NCBI GenBank assembly: GCA_026992075.1
Contig: JALXAM010000001.1
Span: 26,504 to 90,503 of the forward strand
Direction: 5' to 3'
DNA: 64,000 bases
Source: Sedimenticola sp.
GTDB taxonomy: Bacteria > Pseudomonadota > Gammaproteobacteria > Chromatiales > Chromatiaceae
This document shows, piece after piece, positions 1 to 8,850 of the stretch (positions are counted from its first letter, which is position 1; every line of letters begins with the position of its first letter). Under the pieces are notes generated by a model. It was not told the origin of the DNA, made no database searches, and was given only the letters and a program-made list of their open reading frames with translations. The translations under genes were made by a program, and so were the position numbers.

Positions 1-1221
1 GCCGCGCTCGAGGCCGCTGAAGCCGGGGCACAGGTCGTACTGGTCGAAAAACGCCCCTACCTGGGAGGCCGCACCAGCCAGCTCTACAAGTATTTCCCCA
101 AGCTGTGCCACCCCACCTGCGGTCTGGAGATCAACCAGCGCCGGGCCAAGATGAACCCCAACCTCACCATCCTCACCAGCGCCGAGGTCACCGGCCTGGA
201 GGGCGAGCCCGGCAACTACACCGCCACGGTAAAGATCACGCCCACCTACGTGAACGACAACTGCACCGCCTGCGGCGAGTGCGCCAAGGCGGTGGAGGCC
301 GAGTTCGACGATGAGTACAACTACGGCCTGAGCAAGCGCAAGGGCGCCTACCTGCCCCACGTCATGGCACACCCCATGAAGTACGTGCTGGATCCCCGCA
401 TTATCGGCACCGATGACGCCCAGAAGGCGAAAGATGCCTGCAAGTACGACGCCGTCGACCTCGACATGCAGGAGCAGGAGATCAACTTCCCCGTGGGCGC
501 GGTGGTCTGGGCCACCGGCTGGCAGCCCTACGACGCGGCGAAGATCCAGCCCTACGGCTACGACCGCTTCGCGAACGTCATCACCAGCGTGGAATTCGAG
601 CGCATGGCCGACCCCAAGGGTCCCACCGGCGGCAAGATCGTGCGTCCCTCCGACGGCAAGGAGGCGAAGAACGTCGCCTTCATCCAGTGCGCCGGCTCCC
701 GCGACCGCAACCACCTGTGGCACTGCTCGCGCATCTGCTGCATGGCCTCGCTCAAGCAGACCCACTACGTGGTGGACGCCTACGGCGACGACGCACAGGT
801 GAGCATCTACTACATCGACATCCGCGCCATCGACCGCTTCGAGGACTTCTACGCCAACGTCAAGGCGATGGACAACGTCAAGTTCATCAAGTCCAAGGTG
901 GCCTCCATCACCCTCAACAAGGAGAACGGCAACCCGGTGCTCAACGGCGTGGACACCGAGGGCTACCACCGCTATGCCAACGAGCACGACCTGGTGGTGC
1001 TGGCCATCGGCATGCAGCCCTCCGTGGGGCTGGACGAGTTCCCCGTGGAGGTGGAGCTCAACCGCGAGGGCTTCATCGAGCCTTCCGAGAAGAACGGCGG
1101 TGTCTTCCCCGCCGGTTGCGCCACCGACGCCCTGGACGTGAACCGGGCGGTGCAGAGCGCCACCGGCGCCGCGCTCAAGGCCATTCAGGTAATCAATCGC
1201 GTAGCAGGAGCGGAGGGCTGA
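1..1221 (+). CDS. qmoA: QmoA, HdrA-like flavoprotein of the APS-reductase electron-transfer complex (5' end missing)
   Basis: The reading frame is open from the first base, so the start and the beginning of the FAD-binding fold lie before the window; 406 residues remain. The N-terminal part keeps the end of an FAD Rossmann fold (VEKRPYLGGRTSQL) and the HPTCGLEINQRR stretch. A short Cys cluster CTACGEC follows near residue 85, and a Cys-rich motif HCSRICC lies in the middle. These features match QmoA/HdrA-type proteins, which pass electrons between APS reductase and quinone or other carriers in the cytoplasm. Only a few N-terminal residues appear to be lost. The gene is followed after 4 nt by qmoB in one operon. 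aprBA would be expected just upstream but is outside the window. Direction (oxidative in sulfur oxidizers) is inferred from context. Confidence 0.88.
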   Translation, partial: AALEAAEAGAQVVLVEKRPYLGGRTSQLYKYFPKLCHPTCGLEINQRRAKMNPNLTILTSAEVTGLEGEPGNYTATVKITPTYVNDNCTACGECAKAVEAEFDDEYNYGLSKRKGAYLPHVMAHPMKYVLDPRIIGTDDAQKAKDACKYDAVDLDMQEQEINFPVGAVVWATGWQPYDAAKIQPYGYDRFANVITSVEFERMADPKGPTGGKIVRPSDGKEAKNVAFIQCAGSRDRNHLWHCSRICCMASLKQTHYVVDAYGDDAQVSIYYIDIRAIDRFEDFYANVKAMDNVKFIKSKVASITLNKENGNPVLNGVDTEGYHRYANEHDLVVLAIGMQPSVGLDEFPVEVELNREGFIEPSEKNGGVFPAGCATDALDVNRAVQSATGAALKAIQVINRVAGAEG

Positions 1222-1225
1222 GCAG

Positions 1226-3541
1226 ATGTCAGACGAAAAGAAATTTGCAGCATACATTTGCACCGGCTGCGGCATCGGTGACCGCCTGGATGCCAGCCAG
1301 CTGGAGAACGTGGCCACCCGCGAGGGCCGCATGAACGTCGTCAAGCAGCACGAGATGCTGTGCAGCAAGGAAGGCGTGCAGATGATCCAGGACGACATCG
1401 ACAACGATGGCGTCAACCACATCGTCATCGCCGCCTGCTCCAAGCGCGCCAAGGTGGAGGCCTTCGCCTTCCCCGAGTCCAAGGTGGCGGTGACCCGCGC
1501 CAACCTCCGTGAAGGAGTGATCTGGGCGCGACCCGACACCGACGAGGCCCGCGAGACCACCCAGGAGATGGCCGAGGACTACATCCGCATGGCCTGCGGC
1601 GAGATCAAGCAGATGAATCCGCCCCAGCCCTCCGGCCAGCAGGAGCGCAACCCCAACATCCTGGTGGTGGGTGGCGGCATCACCGGCATGACCGCCGCCC
1701 TCGAGGCGGCCGCCGCCGGCTACACCGTCCACCTGGTGGAGAAGGAGGGCCAGCTCGGCGGTCACGCCGCCAAGCTGCACAAGCGGGTGCCCTTCAAGGC
1801 GGCCCCCATCGGCACGCCCAACTCCCCCGACGCCAACCTGCCCATGCCGGAGGATACCGGCGTGGCGGAGATGATCGCCGCGGTGGAGTCCAACGACAAC
1901 ATCAAGGTCCATCTCAACAGCCGCATCACCAAGACCTCGGGGGCGCCGGGCCGCTTCAGCGTGGACATCTCCACCGAGTCGGGCGACACCGTCACCGAGA
2001 ACATCGGCTCCATCATCCAGGCCACCGGCTTCACCCCCTGGGATCCCAGCGGCCTGACCAATCTCCACTATGCCGACTGCCCGGACGTCATCACCCAGCT
2101 GGAGCTGGAGGAGCTGGCCAACGCCGCCGGCGACGGCCCCATCAAGCGCCCCTCCGACGGCAAGGAGGTGAAGGCGGTTCTGTTCGTGCAGGACGTGGGC
2201 CAGAACTCCGACAAGGAGGACGAGCTGCCCTACGACTCCGGCGTGGGCGACCTGGTCTCCATCAAGCAGGCGCTCTACTTCAAGCACCACAACGGGGACG
2301 ACTGCGACACCACCATCTGCTATGACAACCTGCGCACCCCCGGCGCGCCGGGCGAGGACTTCTACCGCTCCGGCCAGAAGAACGGAGTGATCTTCACCAA
2401 GGCCGACGTCACCGAGGTGGTACCCGGCGACACCCTGACGGTGAAGATGCACGACAAGATCCTCGACGAGGACGCCGAAGTGCACGTGGATCTGGTGGTG
2501 CTGGACGTGGGCATGGTGCCCAACTCCGGTCCCGATCCCTACGCCGCCACCGAGTCCCTGGAGGGGCTGAGCGACGAGGAGCGCGAGGCCGAGCTGGAGG
2601 CCCAGGCCGAGGAGGCCGCCGACGAGACCTCCGTCTCGGTGGAATCGATCCTCAACCTCACCTACCGCCAAGGCACCGACCTGCCGCAGCTGAAGTGGGG
2701 CTTCACCGACTCCCACTTCATCTGCTTCCCCTACGAGACCCGCCGCACCGGCATCTACGCCGCCGGCCCAGTGCGCCGTCCCATGGACATCCGTCAGGCC
2801 CAGGACGACGCCGCCGGCGCCGCCATGAAGGCGATCCAGGAGATCGAGCTGGCCGCACAGGGACGCGCCAACCATCCTCGCACCGGCGACCTCTCCTTCC
2901 CCACCTTCCGCCGCGAGGGCTGCACCCAGTGCAAGCGCTGCACCGTGGAGTGCCCCTTCGGCGCCATCGACGAGGACGAGGAGCGCTACCCGCAGTACAA
3001 CGAGTCGCGCTGCCGCCGCTGCGGCACCTGCATGGGCGCCTGCCCGGTGCGGGTGATCTCCTTCGAGAACTACTCGGTGAACACCGTGGGCGCGCAGATC
3101 AAGGAGTGCTCCATTCCCGAGGAGTGGGACGAGAAGCCGCGCATCCTGGTGCTGGCCTGCGAGAACGACGCCTATCCAGCGCTGGACCAGGCCGCCATCG
3201 CCGGCCAGGAGATCAGCCCCTGGGCGCGGGTCATTCCCGTGCGCTGCCTCGGTTCCGTGAGCCTCTCCTGGGTCACCGACGCCCTCAACAACGGCTATGA
3301 CGGCATCATCATGATGGGCTGCAAGCGCGGTGAGGACTACCAGTGCCACTTCGTGCGCGGCTCCGCCATGGCCAACGAGCGCATGGCCAAGGTGGGCGAC
3401 ACCCTGGAATCGCTCAACCTGGAGCCCGAACGGGTCGTGGTCCACGAAGTCGCCATCACCGACATCGAACGTGCACCGGCGCTGATCAAGGAGATGGAAG
3501 AGACCATCGAGAAGATCGGCCTGAGCCCATTCAAGTTCTGA
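1226..3541 (+). CDS. qmoB: QmoB, HdrA-like flavoprotein with two 4Fe-4S clusters and a C-terminal MvhD domain
   Basis: This 771-residue protein begins with a Cys motif (YICTGCG). The FAD-binding segment NILVVGGGITGMTAALEAA lies near residue 145 and is followed by LGGHAAKLHKRVP. A bacterial ferredoxin pair (CTQCKRCTVECP and CRRCGTCMGACP) sits around residues 570-610. The last 130 residues form an MvhD-like [2Fe-2S] domain with Cys in LACEND, VRCLGS, MGCKRG and YQCHF. This order is diagnostic for QmoB. It is proposed to be a flavin-based electron-transfer subunit acting with QmoA and APS reductase. A GGAGGG ribosome-binding site lies at the end of qmoA. hdrC follows after 14 nt, so the four genes look co-transcribed. 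Confidence 0.9.
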   Translation: MSDEKKFAAYICTGCGIGDRLDASQLENVATREGRMNVVKQHEMLCSKEGVQMIQDDIDNDGVNHIVIAACSKRAKVEAFAFPESKVAVTRANLREGVIWARPDTDEARETTQEMAEDYIRMACGEIKQMNPPQPSGQQERNPNILVVGGGITGMTAALEAAAAGYTVHLVEKEGQLGGHAAKLHKRVPFKAAPIGTPNSPDANLPMPEDTGVAEMIAAVESNDNIKVHLNSRITKTSGAPGRFSVDISTESGDTVTENIGSIIQATGFTPWDPSGLTNLHYADCPDVITQLELEELANAAGDGPIKRPSDGKEVKAVLFVQDVGQNSDKEDELPYDSGVGDLVSIKQALYFKHHNGDDCDTTICYDNLRTPGAPGEDFYRSGQKNGVIFTKADVTEVVPGDTLTVKMHDKILDEDAEVHVDLVVLDVGMVPNSGPDPYAATESLEGLSDEEREAELEAQAEEAADETSVSVESILNLTYRQGTDLPQLKWGFTDSHFICFPYETRRTGIYAAGPVRRPMDIRQAQDDAAGAAMKAIQEIELAAQGRANHPRTGDLSFPTFRREGCTQCKRCTVECPFGAIDEDEERYPQYNESRCRRCGTCMGACPVRVISFENYSVNTVGAQIKECSIPEEWDEKPRILVLACENDAYPALDQAAIAGQEISPWARVIPVRCLGSVSLSWVTDALNNGYDGIIMMGCKRGEDYQCHFVRGSAMANERMAKVGDTLESLNLEPERVVVHEVAITDIERAPALIKEMEETIEKIGLSPFKF

Positions 3542-3555
3542 CGGAGACTTAAGTC

Positions 3556-4179
3556 ATGAGCGATTTGAACCAGAGAATGATCGAGAAGTATCGCAACGAC
3601 TTCCTCAAGGAGGTCGAGGCGAACGTGGAAGAAGGCGAATGGGTGAAGATGTGCATGCAGTGCGGCGTCTGCTCCGGCTCCTGCCCGCTGGGCAAGCACT
3701 GGGCCCATCCGCCGCAGGAGATCTTCATGATGATCCGTGCTGGCGAGCGGGAGGAGGTGCTCACCTCCGACTCCATGTGGATGTGCACCTCCTGCTACAA
3801 CTGCATCGTGCGCTGCCCGCGTGAGCTGCCCATCACCCACATCATGCACGGCCTGGCCACCTACTCCAAGAAGCTGGGGCTGGTGCCCAAGGGGCAGCCC
3901 ACCGCCACCTTCGCCGAGATCTTCTGGAACAACATGATGAAGAAGGGACGGGTGAACGAGCTCAAGCTGGGCCTCTCGCTCTACTTCAAGGACGGCTTCG
4001 GCCAAGGCATCAAGAACGCCATGGCCAACCAGAAGCTGGGCATGGCCATGATGAAGGCCAAGCGCATGAGCCCCGCCGAGCTCTTCGGCGGTCACGGCAT
4101 CAAGGATGTCGGTGGCCTGCAGAAGATGATCAAGAAGGCGCAGGAGCTCGAAGACGCTCGCATGAAGAAATTCGACTGA
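3556..4179 (+). CDS. HdrC-like iron-sulfur protein (soluble partner replacing QmoC)
   Basis: A 207-residue protein with two classical 4Fe-4S motifs: CMQCGVCSGSCP near residue 33 and CTSCYNCIVRCP near residue 77. The rest is helical and contains no predicted membrane segment. This matches the HdrC subunit of heterodisulfide-reductase-type complexes. Canonical QmoC fuses such a domain to a membrane cytochrome b-like domain, which is absent here. The next gene encodes an HdrB-like protein, so an HdrCB pair probably takes electrons from or delivers them to QmoAB. Similar qmoAB-hdrBC layouts are known in Gram-positive sulfate reducers and some sulfur oxidizers. A GGAG ribosome-binding site precedes the ATG. 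Confidence 0.85.
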   Translation: MSDLNQRMIEKYRNDFLKEVEANVEEGEWVKMCMQCGVCSGSCPLGKHWAHPPQEIFMMIRAGEREEVLTSDSMWMCTSCYNCIVRCPRELPITHIMHGLATYSKKLGLVPKGQPTATFAEIFWNNMMKKGRVNELKLGLSLYFKDGFGQGIKNAMANQKLGMAMMKAKRMSPAELFGGHGIKDVGGLQKMIKKAQELEDARMKKFD

Positions 4180-4195
4180 CGGAGGCATCCCAAAG

Positions 4196-5095
4196 ATGGC
4201 CAAGTACACCTACTCCTACTACCCGGGGTGCTCCTCCCAGAAGGGCGCCTCTTCTTCCAACCTGATGAAGTCGGTGCAGACCATGTGCGAGGAGCTCGAC
4301 GTGGAGCTCAACGAGATCCCGGACTGGAACTGCTGCTCCGCCTCCATCGGCTACGCCAGCGGCTCCGAGCTGCCACGCATCACCCTCTCGGCGCGCAACA
4401 TCGCGCTCTCCGAGCAGCACAACAGCGGCCAGACCATCGTCGCCACCTGCGCCGCCTGCTGGCTCGCCACTCGCGAGGCGGCCGAGCGGCTGGAGCACGA
4501 CCCCCAGCTCAAGGCCGAGGCCGACCAGGCCCTGGCCGAGGCCGGGCTGAAGCTGGAGAACAAGACCCCCATCAAGCACATGGCCGAGGTGCTGGTGGAG
4601 GAGATCGGCTTCGACAACATCAAAGCAGGGGTGAAGAAGCCGCTGGAGGGCATCAAGATCGCCGGCTACGTGGGCTGCCAGACCAATCGCCCCTTCGGCA
4701 TCCATGGCGAGTCCTTCGAGAACCCGGTCTACCTGGACCACATGATCGAGGCGGTGGGCGCCGAGTCCATCCCCGATTACGAAAAAAAGGTGCAGTGCTG
4801 TGGCGGCGCCCTGGCCTTCTCCGAGCCGGAGAAGTCCCAGGAGATGATCAAGGGCATCATCGAGGCGGCCTACGACAACGGCGCCGACATGATCGCCACC
4901 CCCTGCCCGCTGTGCCAGGCCAACGTGGAGATCTACCAGGACCAGATCAACGAAAAGTACAACACCAAGTTCAACATGCCGGTGGTGTACTACAGCCAGT
5001 TGATCTCGGTGGCCTACGGCCGCAGCGCCGAGGACGCCGCCCTGGATGGCCAGATCATCCCGGCCAAGAAGCTGGAGGAGATCGCCAAGAAGTAA
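4196..5095 (+). CDS. HdrB-like protein with two CCG domains
   Basis: The 299-residue product has two cysteine-rich CCG domains. The first is built from YYPGCSSQ, WNCCSAS and TCAACWL. The second has GYVGCQTN, VQCCGGA and TPCPLCQ. In HdrB these ligate unusual noncubane 4Fe-4S clusters at the site of disulfide or related two-electron chemistry. A GGAGG ribosome-binding site lies 12 nt before the ATG, and the gene is the last of the operon. A strong terminator follows. The physiological partner is not evident from sequence; a menaquinone/quinone-linked or thiol/disulfide carrier is possible. Confidence 0.86.
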   Translation: MAKYTYSYYPGCSSQKGASSSNLMKSVQTMCEELDVELNEIPDWNCCSASIGYASGSELPRITLSARNIALSEQHNSGQTIVATCAACWLATREAAERLEHDPQLKAEADQALAEAGLKLENKTPIKHMAEVLVEEIGFDNIKAGVKKPLEGIKIAGYVGCQTNRPFGIHGESFENPVYLDHMIEAVGAESIPDYEKKVQCCGGALAFSEPEKSQEMIKGIIEAAYDNGADMIATPCPLCQANVEIYQDQINEKYNTKFNMPVVYYSQLISVAYGRSAEDAALDGQIIPAKKLEEIAKK

Positions 5096-5122
5096 GATTT
5101 CCCACGCTGCCCGCCTTACACC

Positions 5123-5150
5123 AGGCCCCGTTCAACGGGGCCTTTTTCTT
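5123..5150 (+). terminator. Rho-independent terminator of the qmo-hdr operon
   Basis: An 8-bp GC-rich stem (5123-5130 with 5136-5143, AGGCCCCG/CGGGGCCT) is followed by a T-rich tract. It lies 28 nt after the hdrB-like stop codon. The stop codon of the convergent LPS-kinase gene falls inside the hairpin. Confidence 0.85.
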
Positions 5151-5935
5151 TTCAGCATTTTGCGCCGTTCCTTGCGGGTCAGGATGTCATCCAGCCGTCG
5201 CCAGATTCGGCGCACCTCTCGGTCAACCCGTTCTTTTCCAAGGTAGGCCAGCAGAAAACGCAGCCGGTCGCTGCGACTGATTCGGGCGGTACGGCGGTTC
5301 AGGGTGTCCAGGTCGCGCAGCATGGCCTGGCGGCGGGTGAGGCGGGGACGCATCTTTTCCAGGTCGATGAGCGTCGCCCGTCGCCGGACCGGGTCGATGA
5401 AGATGTGCTTGGCGTGGAGCGCGTTGTGGGCCTGGCGCAGCCTGTGGAATCGGCGCAGCAGCGCCGCCACCTCCGGGATCAAGGCCCGACGAAGCTCGCG
5501 GGAGGCTGACCAGCCTTCGGCATGCCATTGTTCGATGAGCCGGTCCAGGGGCTGCTGCCCTTCCAGCTCCCGTGTGGCCAGCACTACCTTCCAGCCTTGA
5601 TCACCCATGCGCTCCTGATAGAGCACCAGTTGTGGTGCCGCCACCGCATGGCGCTCCAGCAGCCGCAGGTTGCGCGCCTCGGCGCGAAAGGTGGGCTCAC
5701 CCCGGAAAGGATGGCGCCAGCTCTTGCGTAGGTGACTCTCCTGCCGCTTGAGGAAGAGATGAACCTCCCCGCCTCCCGGCAGCTCCAGCGTCACCCGGGC
5801 CACTCCGCTCCAGCCACCACGGCGCTGGTTGGGCGGTTCGAACCAGTCGGCCTCCAGCGTCCACAGCGCCTCGAAGGAGGCCAGCCGGTTATGTTGCAGG
5901 ATCTCCCGCCAGCCAGGGGCCAGATAGTCATCCAT
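5132..5935 (-). CDS. Atypical lipopolysaccharide kinase (InaA family)
   Basis: A 267-residue protein of the LPS core kinase / InaA superfamily, expected to phosphorylate a sugar of the LPS inner core on the cytoplasmic face. An N-terminal lobe contains VHLFLKRQES, where the lysine is the likely ATP-binding residue. The C-terminal lobe contains HAKHIFID and the metal-binding-like LIDLEKMR. The usual HRD-type catalytic Asp is not present (the segment reads HNALHAKHI), as in other InaA-like proteins, so activity is uncertain. The start at MDDYLAP was chosen because it overlaps the upstream rfaP stop by 8 nt; a longer in-frame extension would overlap it much more. Last gene of the waa cluster. 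Confidence 0.72.
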   Translation of the reverse strand: MDDYLAPGWREILQHNRLASFEALWTLEADWFEPPNQRRGGWSGVARVTLELPGGGEVHLFLKRQESHLRKSWRHPFRGEPTFRAEARNLRLLERHAVAAPQLVLYQERMGDQGWKVVLATRELEGQQPLDRLIEQWHAEGWSASRELRRALIPEVAALLRRFHRLRQAHNALHAKHIFIDPVRRRATLIDLEKMRPRLTRRQAMLRDLDTLNRRTARISRSDRLRFLLAYLGKERVDREVRRIWRRLDDILTRKERRKMLKRKRPR

Positions 5936-6731
5936 CAGGAATCCCCTTTCGCGCCAGCGCCCGGGCGCGCTGCTCGCTGGCACGCAGCAGCGCCTGTTCC
6001 GCGGAGAATACCTCCCGCAGGGGCGCATCGAAATAGGTCCGCAAAAAGCGCAACAGGTCCCGCCGGGTGAGCCCGATCTCCAGCGCGGAGAACCAGAGGC
6101 TGCCCAGGTCCTTGGCCCGCCAGCGCAGCGGAACCCGACGCCTCTGCTGCACCCGATGCAGGTCGATGAGATAGAGATGCAGGTCGTCCGCCGCGCCCGA
6201 CCAGGGCAGCTGCAGCAGGAAATGGCACAGATAGAGGTCGCGGTGGTTCAGCCCACCCTGGTGCAGTTTCCGGGTGATCAGCGCCACCCGCTCGATGAGG
6301 CGCCATTTCCGCCGGGGCTCCGGCGGATTCTGCTTCCAGTCCGCGCAGTAGCGTTCCAGGCTGACGGTGCTCTCAAGCTCGCGGGTCACCACGAAGGAGC
6401 GCTGCCGCGCCGGGTTCCACCCCTCCCGGCCGTAGGCCTCCAGCCGCATGGTCTCGATTCCCAGTTTTGGCAGCCGCTGCAGCGCCCGCCATTCCGGTCC
6501 GGCCCCCAGCACAGGCAGCCGGCCGCTTGCCAGGTTCTTGAAGATCTCGCCCCAGCCCACGCCCCAGTGGAGCTTGAGAAAATATCCCCGCCCTTGCAGC
6601 TCAAAGCGAAGGGTACGCCTTCCTCTCCCGGGGATCTCCTTGCGCACCAGCCCCTGCACGGCAAAGGCATCCGCCACCTCCTTCCAGGGACGGGGCAGCC
6701 TTGCAGCGAATTCTGGGCGCAACCAGATCAC
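5928..6731 (-). CDS. rfaP: LPS core heptose(I) kinase RfaP/WaaP
   Basis: The 267-residue product matches WaaP kinases, which phosphorylate heptose I of the LPS inner core at the inner membrane. Visible features are the N-lobe YFLKLHWGVGWGEIFKNL, the catalytic loop NHRDLYLCHFLL near residue 165 and the metal-binding LIDLHRVQ. These match the HRDLYxxHF signature of the family. It starts with GTG in a 4-nt GTGA overlap with the waaG stop codon, indicating translational coupling. It is followed by the second LPS kinase. Confidence 0.88.
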   Translation of the reverse strand: MIWLRPEFAARLPRPWKEVADAFAVQGLVRKEIPGRGRRTLRFELQGRGYFLKLHWGVGWGEIFKNLASGRLPVLGAGPEWRALQRLPKLGIETMRLEAYGREGWNPARQRSFVVTRELESTVSLERYCADWKQNPPEPRRKWRLIERVALITRKLHQGGLNHRDLYLCHFLLQLPWSGAADDLHLYLIDLHRVQQRRRVPLRWRAKDLGSLWFSALEIGLTRRDLLRFLRTYFDAPLREVFSAEQALLRASEQRARALARKGIPDG

Positions 6732-7837
6732 GACAGGATGATATCCACCGCCCGGGGGATCCGGCTATAGATGTCCGCGCACTGCCCGAAACGGATGCCG
6801 TTGGCCCGCCATCGCTCCCGCTCGGGGGATTCCAGCATCTCGGCCAGCGCGTGGTTCAGGTCGGCCTGGCGGAAGGGCTCGGAAAGCACCCGGCCACATT
6901 GCGCCTCCTCGATGTAGTGGGCATAGCCACAGGTGTTGGTGGTGAGCACCGGCAGGCCGGCGATGGCCGCCTCCAGTAGAATGTTTCCGGTATTCTCCCG
7001 GTAGGCCGGATGGAGCAGAAGGTCCCCCCCCTGCAGGATGCGGGGGATGTCGTCACGGCCCGACAGGATACGGAAACGGTCCGCCACCCCCAGCCGCCGA
7101 GCCAGACGCCGGAAGGGTGCCGCCTTGTCCGTGCCCAGCGCCAGCAGGCGGGTTCGCCGCCGCAACGCCTCCGGCAGCGAGGCCAGCGCGCGCAGGGAGC
7201 GGTCCAGCCCTTTGGTGCGGAAACCCGAGCCGATGCAGAGCACCAGCCGCTCGTCGTTCTCCAGCCCGAACTCCGCCCGGGCCTCCCGCCGCAACCGGGC
7301 GGCGTCCGCACCAGCGCGGCGGTCCGGCAGGATGCCTGGCGGCAGCTCGAAAAAACGCGCTTCCGGCGTGCCGTAATGACGCCGAAAGGCCCCCTTCTGG
7401 GATGCCGAAACCAGAAGGATCCTGGTATCGCTTTCCCGGCCGAAAACCGCGGCCTCCCACTGCAGAAACCATCGGTAACGAGGCAGCCAGCTCACCGGAA
7501 AAGGATACTGCTGTTCCAGCCGTTCCCGCAGGCAGGGATCGGCGGCGTAGTAGAAGTCGAGCCCCGGCATCTGGTTGAAACCCACCACCCGCTCGATCCC
7601 TGACTCCGCCAACTCCCGCTGCAGGCGCCGGTGAAAGGCGCGGTAGCGGCCGTGGTTGGTGATCCCGTTGACGGGCAGCAGGTGCACCCGGAGCCCCGGC
7701 GGCTGCTCACCCTGCCAGCTCATGGTGTAGAGATGCACCTCGTGCCCCCGGTCCGCACATTCCATGGCCATGCGCAGCATGTTGTTCTGCATGCCGCCGT
7801 GGGGGAAATACTTGAATGCGACGAAGGCCAGCCTCAC
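6728..7837 (-). CDS. waaG: LPS core glucosyltransferase WaaG (RfaG), GT4 family
   Basis: A 369-residue GT-B fold glycosyltransferase that adds the first hexose to heptose II of the LPS core. The N-terminus [16 protein letters not shown] is typical of WaaG. The C-terminal half has the GT4 signature around HPAYRENTGNILLEAAIAG. The start is a GTG at 7837 overlapping the waaC stop by 4 nt. A longer upstream extension would run into waaC and lacks similarity to the family. Confidence 0.9.
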   Translation of the reverse strand: MRLAFVAFKYFPHGGMQNNMLRMAMECADRGHEVHLYTMSWQGEQPPGLRVHLLPVNGITNHGRYRAFHRRLQRELAESGIERVVGFNQMPGLDFYYAADPCLRERLEQQYPFPVSWLPRYRWFLQWEAAVFGRESDTRILLVSASQKGAFRRHYGTPEARFFELPPGILPDRRAGADAARLRREARAEFGLENDERLVLCIGSGFRTKGLDRSLRALASLPEALRRRTRLLALGTDKAAPFRRLARRLGVADRFRILSGRDDIPRILQGGDLLLHPAYRENTGNILLEAAIAGLPVLTTNTCGYAHYIEEAQCGRVLSEPFRQADLNHALAEMLESPERERWRANGIRFGQCADIYSRIPRAVDIILS

Positions 7838-8850
7838 GAGCAGCGCTCCATCTGCTGCTGCAGGCACCGCCAGACCTGTTCCGGGGAAAGGGATTCGAAA
7901 CAGCCCGGTTCCACCACACCCTGTCCGGGACGGGGACAGATCCGCTCCAGGCAGGGGGCGCAGGTGAGGGTGCTCTCCAGATTCTGCTGACAAGGCCCGA
8001 TGGCGCCGGTGAGCCCGGTATGGGTGGGCCCGTAGAGGGTCACCGCCGGGGTGCCCACCGCGGCAGCCACATGGGCCAGCCCCGAATCCACCCCCACCAC
8101 ACCGGCCGCCCGTTCCAGGCGGGTTTTCAGTTCATCCAGGTCCAGCGGCGACAGCAGTTCGCCCACGCCGCTCGCCTGCCGCAACCGCTGGGCCCGGGCA
8201 TGCTCGGCTTCACCGTGCCAGGGCCAGGCCACCTGGTAGCCGGCGGCTCCGGCCAGTCGCGCCAGCTCGATCCAGTAGGACTCCGGCCAGAGCTTGCTGG
8301 GCCAGGTGGTGCCGTGAAGAAAGAGCAGGCTGGGCTGCCGTTCTCCTTCGCTTTTCACCAGGCCATAGTCCGGGTCGCCCTGCGGCAGCGGATAGCCCAG
8401 CGCCTGGGCGATGAGGCGGCGGATGCGCTCGATGGCGTGGAGCTGGCGGCTCACGGCATAACGGTGATGGTAGAAGCTTGCCACCAGCGGCTCCCGGATG
8501 GAATGCCGGTCGTAACCGGCCACGGGCGCCTCCGCCCAACGGGCCGGCCAGGCGCTCTTGAGCAGCCCCTGGGCATCGATCACCAGGTCGTATTTCTGTT
8601 CAGCCAGGGCACGGCGCAGCGCCCTCACCTCTCCGGAACGCCAGGCCCGCCACGGCGCGCGGCGCCAGCGGCGCAGGGCGATGGGCCAGACCCGCTCCAC
8701 CACGGGATGCCAGGCCGGCACCTGCTGGAACGCCTCTTCCACCAGCCAGTGGCAACGGAGGCCGGGCAGCGCGGCAGCCGCGTCGGTGAGCGCGGGAAAG
8801 CTGTGGATCAGATCCCCCAGGGAAGAGGTCTTGACGAGCAGAACCTTCAC
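7834..8850 (-). CDS. waaC: LPS heptosyltransferase I (WaaC)
   Basis: A 338-residue GT9 family enzyme that transfers the first L-glycero-D-manno-heptose to Kdo2-lipid A. The N-terminus [20 protein letters not shown] and the later motifs [14 protein letters not shown] and [14 protein letters not shown] are diagnostic. The C-terminal end has an unusual cluster of cysteines ([14 protein letters not shown]) resembling that of WaaF. The GTG start at 8850 overlaps the cysC stop by 4 nt (GTGA). This coupling supports the chosen start. Confidence 0.9.
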   Translation of the reverse strand: MKVLLVKTSSLGDLIHSFPALTDAAAALPGLRCHWLVEEAFQQVPAWHPVVERVWPIALRRWRRAPWRAWRSGEVRALRRALAEQKYDLVIDAQGLLKSAWPARWAEAPVAGYDRHSIREPLVASFYHHRYAVSRQLHAIERIRRLIAQALGYPLPQGDPDYGLVKSEGERQPSLLFLHGTTWPSKLWPESYWIELARLAGAAGYQVAWPWHGEAEHARAQRLRQASGVGELLSPLDLDELKTRLERAAGVVGVDSGLAHVAAAVGTPAVTLYGPTHTGLTGAIGPCQQNLESTLTCAPCLERICPRPGQGVVEPGCFESLSPEQVWRCLQQQMERCS

